Positions 39,901 through 48,635 of a stretch of DNA of 64,000 nt are shown piece after piece. This DNA is from Schizochytrium sp. CCTCC M209059 (Eukaryota > Sar > Bigyra > Thraustochytrida > Thraustochytriidae). Location: assembly GCA_000818945.1 (NCBI GenBank), contig KN805381.1, positions 353,035-417,034 of the forward strand, in the 5' to 3' direction. Position 1 is the stretch's first letter. Each line of letters starts with the position of its first letter. Position numbers and translations under genes: made by a program. The notes beneath the pieces were generated by a model, which saw nothing but the letters and a program-made list of their open reading frames with translations, made no database searches and was not told the DNA's origin.

Positions 39901-41873
39901 AGCTGCTCGAAGAGGTGAATCTTGAGGAAAATCGCATTTCCAAGCTGGACGGTTTGCAAGAGTGCAAATTCTTGAAAAAGCTCGATCTAGGCAAGAATCG
40001 CATCTCGCGCATTAGCGGCCTCGAAGGGCTGACGAACTTGGCGCAGCTCAGCCTCGAGGACAACGATATCCGAACTTTGTCGGGCCTGTCGCGACTTACA
40101 GGTCTCATGGAGCTGTATATTGGTAACAACAAGATCGAAGGTCTGCGCGAGCTGCAGCAGCTCCGAGGGTTGCCGCGTCTGCTCATTCTGGATACATTGG
40201 GGAACCCCGTCTCGCGGGAGTCTGCGTACCGCTTGTATGTGGTGTTTTATCTGAAAAAGCTTAAAGTGCTTGATGGCGTGGGCATTGAGCGCACCGAGGT
40301 TGCGGCTGCACGTGAGCGTTTTGCAGGAAGGCTTTCGTTAGAGTTTCTTACGGACCAAGTGGGTCACCGATTTTACGAACAAGTACACGAGCTTGATCTT
40401 TCGCAGAGCAAACTACGTGACATCGAAAAGGGCTGTCTCACGGGGGAGCATTTTCCGAATCTTTACTCTCTTGATCTCGGCGCAAACACGCTAGTCTCGG
40501 TGAACTCGATCCGAGGATTGGGGTTGCTTACTGTGTTGCAGCTGTCGAGAAACCGCCTCACGGGACTTGGCGCCAAGGTCCTTGCATCTCTTCCCCAGCT
40601 GCAACATCTTGAGCTCGGTCAGAACCGAATCGAAAGCATTAAAGACCTTCATTTGGACGGTTGCAAGGAGCTGAGGGTGTTGCGCCTGGATGGGAACGAA
40701 ATCTCAATTGTGGACGGCCTCGAGGGTTGCACAGGGCTACGTGAACTGGATCTGAGCAAGAACAAATTTCGTTCGATGGAGTCCTTTGAACGCGAAGTGC
40801 CTGCGTTGGCAAATCTTCGGTGCTTACACATGGAAGACAATGGGTTGCGAAGTCTGGGGGATCTCAAGCAATGTGTCAAGCTTCATTCGCTGCACCTCAA
40901 CAGCAATCGCCTGCTTGATCTCGACGAGCTTGACAGACTCATGTGCATTCCATTTTTGCTCGAGCTCTCGGTAGCAGGCAATCCTGTGGCACGCAAGAAA
41001 ATGTACCGCTCGAGAGTTGTTTTTGGTATGGTGGCGCTCAAGTTTCTTGACGGAAAGGAGATCACCAACGAGGAGCGGCTACGGACCGATGCACTTCTGA
41101 GCCAAGGGGGGCCAGAGTCCTTGGACCCAATTACTAGCTCATACCAAGATTCCGGCCTCACGCTTCCGGCCAGCTCGAATCCTGACTCAAGAGAGCGGGC
41201 CAGTGGCTTCAATCTTGGTGCTTTAACCGTGACAGGCAAGGTCCCGGCCAAAGCGCCAGTCTTTGGCGTGTGCGGACGAGGTGGGTTTGCAAGTGGCAAG
41301 GGTGGCCTGAGTGGCATTAACGGCGGTGGCAGCAGCGTGGAATGTGAAGCTGGTGTTGCGAAAAGTCCGTCAAGACGCGGGAGGACCCTGGAGATCGCAG
41401 GATCTGGGTCTCGGCGCACCTCGTCTTCGCGGATCCGCATTCCTGTTTCGCGCAAGCCGCCGGAAGACCTCAAACTAATTGTAAACAACTCGAATCAAAC
41501 GCAACGGAGAGTTCCTCGAGGACCTGGTCCTCCTGAAGACCGTGTGCGTCTTCCCCGCGTGAGCCCTGACGGCCAGTCTCCAAGTGGCACGCTTGTCGGC
41601 AAGGAGGCGCAGGCAACGCATCCCCGCGCTTCATCGTCTGGTTCGTCAAACTCATCCATGTCTTCTTCTTCTTCTTCTTCTTCTTCTTCTTCTTCTTCTC
41701 CGACGAGTACTGCACAGACACAGAAATCGAGTATGGAACCGGCGGAGGACGCGGGTCTCACCGAGTTTCAAAAGCTATTTGCGAATACCCACAACCACAA
41801 GGCCATCTGGCAGACGCCACCGGAGCGTTCCCGCAGTGGGAGACGCTCCTTTGTACAGGCGGTTCGTCGCTGA
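36957..41873 (+). CDS. LRRC9: LRRC9-like leucine-rich repeat protein
   Basis: 1,638 residues from the first ATG; the frame is open further upstream but only from a TTG. The layout matches LRRC9: an N-terminal block of SDS22-type LRRs (about 50-290), then LNDPHFGNNPVC and the linker with MYYNMRIKTLKRNM, which parallels LNDPQYKSNPVC and MYYNMRIKTLQRHL of the animal protein. Next come a middle domain with coiled coil and an ART-like region, and a second and third LRR block (about 760-900 and 930-1390) with many LxxLxLxxNxI units. Human LRRC9 is 1,453 residues. The last 250 residues here are Ser/Gly/Pro-rich, with a 13-serine run from a TCT microsatellite at 41658-41698. LRRC9 is widespread in ciliated organisms, and an axonemal role is inferred from that distribution. 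Confidence 0.86.
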   Translation: MQNVEDVEHTVAQVCTFNNLRLPGESADSDGGTNQDAHRRARMEVYADVKELEVFQLAGLYTMRFTSRFPDLVELRVMSQSGVQELRGIGSCVLLEKLWVTNCGLRRIGTEIGNCARLISIDVSNNELTRLRELETLRNLRKLWVNENQLTSLEDVSKLETLEELWAARNFISEIGTSLDRLHLLRELNLAENELRTFKEVLNLARLPKLDQLTLNDPHFGNNPVCLLSNYRTYILCHLRSLNSFDGSRIDEEIKLVTDATFYKKRMYYNMRIKTLKRNMTNVLRKAKDMAGASESRINMSLSVLVRQRKQVQRELDELHIYGERRGASRDSVDTATVKQLENKQLALDACIAGRRAQVAAIADAQNQLGKNVQQIGAKAIEYLNLELESGGNLRLVEGKPGIDSFVDWVRDFCCNAVDAPAYKALGLKGVEPEQVLRVHNKSLKVLFEQRVAQITEGSGISNVPIEYAFFIVDKDGPVSGDEIAAGGFPDPATFLAGTGHAAIPLRNFLDSRELRGRRTGLPSTHEFSIVIAQIFPGRHASRDEACALVASKQAVEAQIPLRKRTHAQIIVPPHREARKQIYEERLWGSQDAGNAMFLPESVGANTILPNRFRGFHVLVNEAPSTSGDQNEVGAQSSKRTPDQSSTHKRKEYLVFDKRLVLPEFIVRLRCVPEERLSARQCTMPGIDSASTCRTPSTVEASEVDLSGDVGPLLEPLVEFLHQLPRFETMHGTTTKRCEQVMAMLPRVRARETLAEMSELIVLNWTCQPSLSQLTYLNLHGNNVREIRGLATCKSLKTLILSFNELQEIQGLDTNVELVHLDLGYNAIRFISGLNALCKLQKLELNNNLIHRLGDIVAMRQRFPALDKLDLSSNAVCEAPLYTKRCLETFPLLTKLDGRAVTDRDRLLEAARIVVLDDETLAQFARRLAPSITASSLKEVEKIEINKAHLPDLVGIDKLTSLRSVSLAGNDLVSVECLAHCQLLEEVNLEENRISKLDGLQECKFLKKLDLGKNRISRISGLEGLTNLAQLSLEDNDIRTLSGLSRLTGLMELYIGNNKIEGLRELQQLRGLPRLLILDTLGNPVSRESAYRLYVVFYLKKLKVLDGVGIERTEVAAARERFAGRLSLEFLTDQVGHRFYEQVHELDLSQSKLRDIEKGCLTGEHFPNLYSLDLGANTLVSVNSIRGLGLLTVLQLSRNRLTGLGAKVLASLPQLQHLELGQNRIESIKDLHLDGCKELRVLRLDGNEISIVDGLEGCTGLRELDLSKNKFRSMESFEREVPALANLRCLHMEDNGLRSLGDLKQCVKLHSLHLNSNRLLDLDELDRLMCIPFLLELSVAGNPVARKKMYRSRVVFGMVALKFLDGKEITNEERLRTDALLSQGGPESLDPITSSYQDSGLTLPASSNPDSRERASGFNLGALTVTGKVPAKAPVFGVCGRGGFASGKGGLSGINGGGSSVECEAGVAKSPSRRGRTLEIAGSGSRRTSSSRIRIPVSRKPPEDLKLIVNNSNQTQRRVPRGPGPPEDRVRLPRVSPDGQSPSGTLVGKEAQATHPRASSSGSSNSSMSSSSSSSSSSSSSPTSTAQTQKSSMEPAEDAGLTEFQKLFANTHNHKAIWQTPPERSRSGRRSFVQAVRR

Positions 41874-42074
41874 TTAATTGGAAGTCCGCAACGCTCCAGG
41901 TCTCTGCGAATTGCATGTTATACATAGAATTGGAAAAGAAGTTGAATTCTTGATGAACTTGTTTGTCTTCATTAAAAAAAAAAAACTTGCTTTCGGGCAC
42001 GAGTTCGGTGTACAGATGGGTTGACGAACGCACAAGAAGGAGACGCGCTGCGTTGCACTGCACATGACCTTGAA

Positions 42075-42971
42075 TCAGCTGAAAAACTTGTTCGTGCCCG
42101 TGATGCGCAAGGCCACCTGCTGGGCCTCTGGAATTTCGACAGTGACAGGATCCTCAAGCGCGGCGCTCTGCGCAACCCATTCGAAAGTCCACCCAAACTC
42201 TTCGGCAGCCTCGAGAAGCGCCTTCCACTCGTGCTCTTCAAAGCCTGGATAGTTAATGAGCTCGTCAAAAACAAGAAGCGTCCCAGGGACAATTCTTGGC
42301 GCAAGCTGACGCAAAGTATAAATTGTAGCCGAGTACAAGTCGGCATCAAGATGAGCCACAGCAACCTTTTGGTCTTCGGCTCCGTCATGTTTTGCCAAAA
42401 AGGGCTCGAGGGAATCCTGAAAGAGACCCTTGACGAGAGTGACGTTATCGGCAACCTTGGGGAGTTTCCCTTTGCAATCAAAGGTACCTTTGTCAAATTT
42501 ATCTCGCCAGCTTTCGGGGAGGCCCTCGAATGTGTCGAATCCATAGACGGTTCGCCCAGGCGGCGCGTGGCGCGCCATAAGGTTGATGGTTTTTCCGGAG
42601 AAGACGCCGAATTCGAGCCACAGGCCCTCCAAGGGCTTGCCGCGCGAGCAGGCCCACTCGAGCGGAATCTTAGCAATACGGTCGCGCGAGGGACGTTTGA
42701 GATCGAGACGCCACGCTTTGTCTGCGCGCGCCTTGAAGCCGCCCGGCGCGTCGTCGATCTCACCTTCGTCCTCGCTCAGCTCGCCCTCCTCCTTTTCGTC
42801 CTCGTCGTTGTTCGCGCTGCTGGTGCCCGCGGCTACTGCCGCGGCGGCTGCGCCATCTCCGCTGCGCGGGTCTTTGGCCACACCATTGGCTTCGCCATCG
42901 GCCTCGCCGCCTCGCGCACGCTTCGTGGTTTCGCCCTCGCCCTCGACCTCGCTCTCGCCCTCGCGCTTCAT
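42075..42971 (-). CDS. TylF/macrocin-O-methyltransferase-like SAM methyltransferase with acidic N-terminal extension
   Basis: 298 residues from the first ATG. Residues 1-85 are low-complexity and strongly acidic (EGEGE, EDEKEEGELSEDEGEIDD) with one basic patch (KRAR). The catalytic domain follows: motif I LWLEFGVFSGKTINLMA (about 115-131), acidic loop FDTFEGLPESW, LVKGLFQDSL, metal-binding-type HLDADLYSATIYTL and LVFDEL. These are the marks of the TylF/class I methyltransferase group, which methylates sugar or small-molecule hydroxyls and needs a divalent metal. The substrate here is unknown. The acidic, nuclear-protein-like extension is unusual for this group. Its 3' end faces LRRC9. Confidence 0.82.
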   Translation of the reverse strand: MKREGESEVEGEGETTKRARGGEADGEANGVAKDPRSGDGAAAAAVAAGTSSANNDEDEKEEGELSEDEGEIDDAPGGFKARADKAWRLDLKRPSRDRIAKIPLEWACSRGKPLEGLWLEFGVFSGKTINLMARHAPPGRTVYGFDTFEGLPESWRDKFDKGTFDCKGKLPKVADNVTLVKGLFQDSLEPFLAKHDGAEDQKVAVAHLDADLYSATIYTLRQLAPRIVPGTLLVFDELINYPGFEEHEWKALLEAAEEFGWTFEWVAQSAALEDPVTVEIPEAQQVALRITGTNKFFS

Positions 42972-44640
42972 GGTCTTCGCAGAGTGCGATTTGCCGTCAT
43001 GGCGAAAATTGTGCACGCAAAGACGACTGCAAGACGTCCTTCATCATTAGCGCCAAAACACCGGCTACAGACCGCTTTTGCGCTGCCTTGCCACAATGAA
43101 TGTAGAGAATCGCCAGGCGGACTTGCAGGTGAACATGCTCACTAGCCGAGAGCTCGGATCCGCTGCAAAGAGAGCATCATCTACGAAACACCACACGCAG
43201 CGCTTATCTCGCCGCTGAGCATAACGGCAAATCCGAATGAGAAGGAATGACCTTGCATGGAAAGCGAAACGACGACATGTCTGCTGAAAAGCTTGAGAAC
43301 AAATCTTCAGGTGACGTGCGGTAATGGATCAAGGTACATCGAAACGTTGAGCTACGCAAGGCACAAAAGCAAAAGAAATGGTGAGCGCAACTTGCAACTT
43401 CGACGAGGCGGCTGCAATTGCGGTACTTGCGCTTGGAGACTCGCTTTGCTCGCTTTGAGAGTATCACTGTACCTTGGAGCACAAGTGTAAGATATGTTCA
43501 AGGGCGATGCAAACTCTGCTTTCTACGTTGTCCCAGCATAACTAGTTAATGAACGGCGCTGGTCGTCAGAACAAAGCAGTATTTTCCGAGAATTGCTCAA
43601 GGAGCGCAACACCAAACCTGCAGTCTAAGCTGCGAAACGCGAACATGAGATCCGCGATACTTTTCCACGGGCACTGCTGCTCTTCAAGTGTCTTCAAAGA
43701 AGGCGCATCTCTTGAACGAAGTTAAGAAGATACCGTGCGCCTTTTTTCAAGATATCCACACGCAAAGCCAGTGTTCATTTCGCGGGGGCGGCAAGAGGTC
43801 CGTCTGTCCCTTGCTGCTGCAGGCTGCTCTTTTGACCAGATCATTTCTTCAGTCTCATCGAAGCTAAGTAAAACGCGACATCAAGCAACGAGGCCATGGC
43901 ACAGCGACTTGCAGTCGAAAGTAGACGCAGTGCACGTCGCATTTTCTGCCTCAAACCATCCCAATTTCAAGATCAGAAAACTGCGGTTTACTACTCGTCC
44001 ACAGCCGCGCCATTGGTAGGCAACCACGCCATCCGGCGCCATTGGCTGGCTGGTTAGCCGGCAAGCATTGATTCCGCGTGCCTGCAGTTCCTGCATCATC
44101 TGTCGCTATTAACACCCTCGTAGGATGAAGTGGCCGCTGCATCGTGCGTGCGAAAAAATTGGGCCGTCCGACTTGCAGAAAAGGGCGACGCAATAGGCCT
44201 TGCCAAGGCCTGCAGTCACGGTGACATCACTCATCGATGATGATGATCTCAAAGCGACCCTAACGGCTCTTCCCGCCGTTACTGTATGTCGCCACGCTCG
44301 TGGTCTCTTCGAGTTCGGGTGCCTCACCGCAGGCGTTTCACCTCGGGCGAGGCGTCGCGTGCCTGGCGCTGTCGCGTGCTTCGTGCCTCTCGCGCGGCCT
44401 CCCACCATCTGCATGTCGTCTTCCCGCCGCTGGTCTCAGTCGCTTTCGCGGTCGCTGGGCCGACCCTCCAACAAGCGGCGCTGGGGCAGGCGTGGTGGCG
44501 AATTGGAGTTGCCGGGGGTCAGTCGCATCAGTCAAGCAGGCCCAGTGATCGGCCACGGCACATAGTAAAAAACAAAAGCCATCTCTAGCACCATACACAG
44601 CTGCTGCAGCTGCTACTGACTGTGAGTGATGATGGCCGAT

Positions 44641-44686
44641 TGCTCTGCTCTGCTTTGCTCTGCTTTGCTCTGCTCTGCTCTGCTGC
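44641..44686. repeat. (TCTGC)n pentamer array
   Basis: About nine copies of TCTGC with two TTTGC variants. Confidence 0.92.
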
Positions 44687-45381
44687 CGCGGAGAAGTAAG
44701 CCATCGGTCAACCTTCTCATGAAGCCTGCTTGCTCCAGCTGCACTGCCGATCGCGACGCGCTCAGTCTTGCCTACGCAAGCATGGGTGTATGCAGCAGCA
44801 GAAAAGGCCCTCCCATTCCGAAACGTCGCTGGGTCGGGTCGGCTGGGACGGAGACACCTGTTGTGCACGCGCACGCTCGCACGCGATGCAACAAGCAGCA
44901 GCAGCGTGAGCGGTGCAAACGGTCAGCTCTCGTCACCTGTCTGATCATCGCTCAATCATTCTCTCCTCCTCGCCACCATTGTCGCGTCAAGACATTTGGC
45001 GGTGGTCCTTGTGCCCGAACGCAGGCCAAGCCGACCTTGAATCAGCGGCACTTTGCCCCGCTTCCTAAGCAGCAAAGCAGACTCAGGCTGACCCAGGTTC
45101 GCTGCGATTTTGCCGTTCCACCCCGCCCTAGCCAAGCTGGGGTCATTCTCAGCTCTCTCTGGCGGGGCTGGTCGCGCCCCTCGCGCTTGCGTTCTTCCTT
45201 CCTTTCTTTCTTTGCACCCAGGCATGCCAAGCAAACACACCAACCGGGACCAAACAAACCTCTAAAAAGTTGGCTCCAAGGTCCGCCTGCCTCGCGTCCA
45301 AGCTAGCTAGCAAGCTGGGCAAGGTCCTCCAAGCCCATCCTTGGCGTCGGTCTCGAGTTCCTCTCGCTTCATCTCCATCTC

Positions 45382-45387
45382 CATCAT

Positions 45388-45419
<32 letters not shown>
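45382..45419. repeat. (CAT)n followed by (CAG)n
   Basis: Five CAT units grade into seven CAG/GCA units. Confidence 0.9.
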
Positions 45420-45420
<1 letters not shown>

Positions 45421-45872
45421 TAAGAACAGCAGCAGCGGTCACCGTGGCGGTGGCGGTGTTCTTACGTGCTCGAGCAAGCAAGCGGTCGTCGCTCTCCTGA
45501 TCGCGCTTTAGCGTCGCTCGAAGCTCCGCCTCGCTTCGGCCCCGCTTCCCGCCCCGTTTCCCGCGCAAGCTCGCCCGCCAGCCGGCCTCGCGCGGTCCGC
45601 TCTTGCCCGGGCTTGCGCGCCGTCGCCCGCCAATCAGCCGCGCGAGCGCAGCCAGGCCGGGAAAGCACACGCGGCGCGAGCTCGTCGCGGTCGCTAAGCA
45701 CCGCGTGTGCCGTAAGAGCGAAGAAGAAGAAGAAGAAGAAGAAGGAGAAGGAGAAGGGAGAAGAAGGAAGAGAGCACGGTGCACGCGCGGGGACAAGCGC
45801 CGCGCGTCCCACTTTGGTGTGCGCACCAATACCTCATAACTAGTTCACCTTGCGCGGTTTGCGCGCGCGGCC

Positions 45873-45906
45873 GAGCAGAGCAGAGCAGAGCAGAGCAGAG
45901 CAGAGC
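45873..45906. repeat. (GAGCA)n pentamer array
   Basis: Six to seven copies of GAGCA, about 20 bases before the LCCL-protein start. It is the reverse complement of the TCTGC array 1.2 kb upstream. Confidence 0.92.
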
Positions 45907-45923
45907 GGCAACGGACGAGCGCC

Positions 45924-48362
45924 ATGCGCGCCGACGAGCAAGGACTCACGGCGTTCCGGCACGATTCGGACGCGTCGTCGGGCGCGTCCACGCCGGCGAG
46001 CGACAGGGTTGGGGATGACGAAGAAGGAGGCATGGACGACGTGTGCCGCGCGCAAGCGGCGGCCGAGGCGGCGTGGAGCACGCCGGCGAAGCCAGGCCAG
46101 GCTGCCAGGGACGGCGAGCAGGGCAGGCACCAGCGGAGGGAGGTCGCAAGCAGCCTAGAAACCGGCGACCATGTGCTGGAGAGACGCATCTTCATCTTTG
46201 GCGAGGAGTTCATGCCGGGATGCGGCTGCGCGCATCCCTGCGATACCTCGCGAGCTGCGATGCAAAGACACCGTGCGCAGAGCGACCTGGAAAGCCAGGA
46301 AGGGGACAGCGAGGTGCACTACTATAGGGAAAGAGTCTCTTTTTGCAGGTGCTACAAGGACCAGATGCTCTGCATGGACCTCCGTGAGGCGCCTCTGCCG
46401 CGATTGCAGAGCGGCTTCTGGGGAACCTCGCACGTCCTCAAGACCTTTCGATGCGGCAAGCGCGCTCGCGCAAAGTACGGACCTTGGATGTTAGCCGTGT
46501 ACACGTGCATCATTCTTGGCGCATTTTTTGGGCTGGCCTATATTGACTACATGGGCATGTCCGAGGAGCGCCCTACGCCAGTGAGCTGCTCGGCACAGTA
46601 CTGGTCAAACGCGTCGGCCCTCGACATGGACTGCGGCCTTGGGGGCATGGACTGCAGGCCACTTGAGACGGAACTATGGTACACCCTGCGCTGCCCGGAC
46701 CACTGTCTTAACGACTACAGCTCGCCCGTATATGGATCTGACGTATACACCGCGACGAGCCGCGTCTGCGCTGCTGCAATTCATGCCGGTGTCATTGAGG
46801 CAAACGAAGGGGGATGCTTTGAGATCAAATTCACTGGAGCACAGACAAACTACACGAGCTCCACGCGAAACGGCGTGGTCGCAGAGGCGTACGAAGGATG
46901 GTTTCCGCGCAGCTTTGAGCTTCGAGCTGTCGCCAATGGCCAGTGCAATGCCATGCGATCGTATCTCGACGTGTACATTTTCCTCGTCATGGCGGTCACC
47001 TTTCTCTTTGTGAGGCCCTCGCCATGGTATGTTTTCCTCGTCATGCTTTGCTCGGGCTACTTGTACCTGGTGACCGAGTACAGGTACTATTCGAGCTTTG
47101 CGCAGGTCCTCAATGACCGCTCGACACGCCTTTTGGTCATTGTGCTTTTTGGCTTGGCATTGTGGCCGCGTATCGCCCGAAACACTTTTCCCGACCCTCG
47201 CTCGCACCCCATCGACGGACTTCTCTTTTACTTTTTGCCCTTTTGGTTTGGCATTCATTTTGACATGTTTGCGAACGTGGGTATTGACACAATACTCACA
47301 AGCGGCGGTATTACCTCGGCGGGTGCGATCTTAGGCATTGCGCTCATCGTCGGCATTGGCACGCCTCTCGTCGCCGTGCAACTTGGACTCTTTTATCGCG
47401 CCAGAATGTTAAAAGAGGTCCTTCTATATGCTGTTGGAACAGCGGTTATAGTCCTCATTGTCTCGATTGCCACCTCGTCATACTTGTCTCTGCACCTGCA
47501 TCACTACATGTTCGGCGGGCTCGGTATGATGCTCTTCCAGGGTCAGCCGCGACTGCGCTACTCGATCGTCCTTCAAGCTGGCCTGCTCGGTCTCTTGGTA
47601 AATGGCATTACCATTTGGAACATTGCGCCTCTTTACGACAATGCTTCAGCGTCAACGACAAGCAGTACGAGTAAGTACATGTACTGGAGCGATATGAACC
47701 GTACCGGTTTTGAGCTGAGTCTCGCGTGGGCTCCGCGTGAAACTGTTTTTGGCGAATGGAATTGCTCTCAATCGGGTCTCGAGGAGTTTGTCCAAGTCTA
47801 TAGCGACTATGTGGCTACGATCTCTGGCAGCGATCCCGGAATCGATGGAACGACACCCCCAATTGAAGAGTCTGCGTACTCCATGAACGAGACGGAAACG
47901 ACCGTGGCTGCCAAGAGTGCCTCCATGCTGTCCTCGGTCTTTCTTGATGAAGGAGAGGCATACGATGGGGTCACGGTTGGCGGCAGCGATAGTGATAGAA
48001 GCGGAGAGGGAAGGCGGCGCGTAGAGGCCACATCACAGATCATTCCCGCTGATGGATCGCCAACTTTCTGGGTCACTGGAAACAATGTCATGCTTACGAG
48101 GGACATTTACTCCGCAGATGCGGAAATGTACACGGCAAAAATCAATCTGGGGTTCCCTGGATCGCCCTTTCTGCTCACGGCAGGAAACTACAATAATTAC
48201 ACGCGATCAATCAAGTTCCGAATGCCCTCGAGCGCAACCTCCGACGACCCGCTCGTTTTGGGAGCTGGCATGTACGACCTCGCCGCGACAGATTTTACAG
48301 ATCCTTGTCAGCGCGTCTATGCCCTTTTCCTCATATCACGCAACCGGCTGCCGTCCTCTTAA
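45924..48362 (+). CDS. LCCL-domain polytopic membrane protein
   Basis: 812 residues. The first 180 are soluble and disordered, with a Cys-rich patch (CGCAHPC, CRCYKDQMLC). The first membrane span is at about 188-210 (WMLAVYTCIILGAFFGLAYI). The loop after it holds an LCCL domain at about 255-345 (CPDHCLNDYSSPVYGSDVYT, then VCAAAIHAGVI and GGCFEIKF), with paired cysteines and NxS/T sites, so it is lumenal or extracellular. Seven or more spans follow between about 350 and 570. The tail (580-812) is hydrophilic with more NxS/T sites. LCCL-plus-multispan proteins are known in fungi and other microbial eukaryotes without a firm function. The start is the ATG just after the GAGCA array. Confidence 0.8.
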   Translation: MRADEQGLTAFRHDSDASSGASTPASDRVGDDEEGGMDDVCRAQAAAEAAWSTPAKPGQAARDGEQGRHQRREVASSLETGDHVLERRIFIFGEEFMPGCGCAHPCDTSRAAMQRHRAQSDLESQEGDSEVHYYRERVSFCRCYKDQMLCMDLREAPLPRLQSGFWGTSHVLKTFRCGKRARAKYGPWMLAVYTCIILGAFFGLAYIDYMGMSEERPTPVSCSAQYWSNASALDMDCGLGGMDCRPLETELWYTLRCPDHCLNDYSSPVYGSDVYTATSRVCAAAIHAGVIEANEGGCFEIKFTGAQTNYTSSTRNGVVAEAYEGWFPRSFELRAVANGQCNAMRSYLDVYIFLVMAVTFLFVRPSPWYVFLVMLCSGYLYLVTEYRYYSSFAQVLNDRSTRLLVIVLFGLALWPRIARNTFPDPRSHPIDGLLFYFLPFWFGIHFDMFANVGIDTILTSGGITSAGAILGIALIVGIGTPLVAVQLGLFYRARMLKEVLLYAVGTAVIVLIVSIATSSYLSLHLHHYMFGGLGMMLFQGQPRLRYSIVLQAGLLGLLVNGITIWNIAPLYDNASASTTSSTSKYMYWSDMNRTGFELSLAWAPRETVFGEWNCSQSGLEEFVQVYSDYVATISGSDPGIDGTTPPIEESAYSMNETETTVAAKSASMLSSVFLDEGEAYDGVTVGGSDSDRSGEGRRRVEATSQIIPADGSPTFWVTGNNVMLTRDIYSADAEMYTAKINLGFPGSPFLLTAGNYNNYTRSIKFRMPSSATSDDPLVLGAGMYDLAATDFTDPCQRVYALFLISRNRLPSS

Positions 48363-48635
48363 AGAAGCAAAAGCTTGAGAACGATTGTCCTCTCTGTGAA
48401 GTGGGGATGGGGGGGGGGGTTACGCGTAGGCATCACTTTGTACTACAAGCCTGTGTATCATACAAAACTTTGCATTATACATGCAAAAGTATCAATTGCA
48501 TTTTTCTTTTTTTTCATCTCTCTGAATTCAAAAAGTGCAGTTCTGACTTCGGCATTTCTTCTTTTCGAATGAGCGATGACGTCGAGAAACAAATGTTTTC
48601 GCTGCTTATTGTATATGAAATAAAATACAACAGTC

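Larger units (their letters stand above)
42972..45923. other. 2.9-kb stretch without a recognised gene
   Basis: Several overlapping frames of 70-230 codons exist on both strands, but they are compositionally simple and none shows a domain or a clear codon pattern. It contains the TCTGC and GAGCA pentamer arrays, a CAT/CAG run and an AAG run (45722-45755). A frame at 43735-44019 (+, 94 codons, ATG start not confirmed as coding) is the least simple but has no support. I found no tRNA- or rRNA-like sequence by eye. Confidence 0.45.

Noticed and set aside
44338..45829. Several 100-230 codon frames in the gene-free stretch
   Set aside because: Simple composition, mutual overlap on both strands, dependence on pentamer and trinucleotide arrays, no domain.
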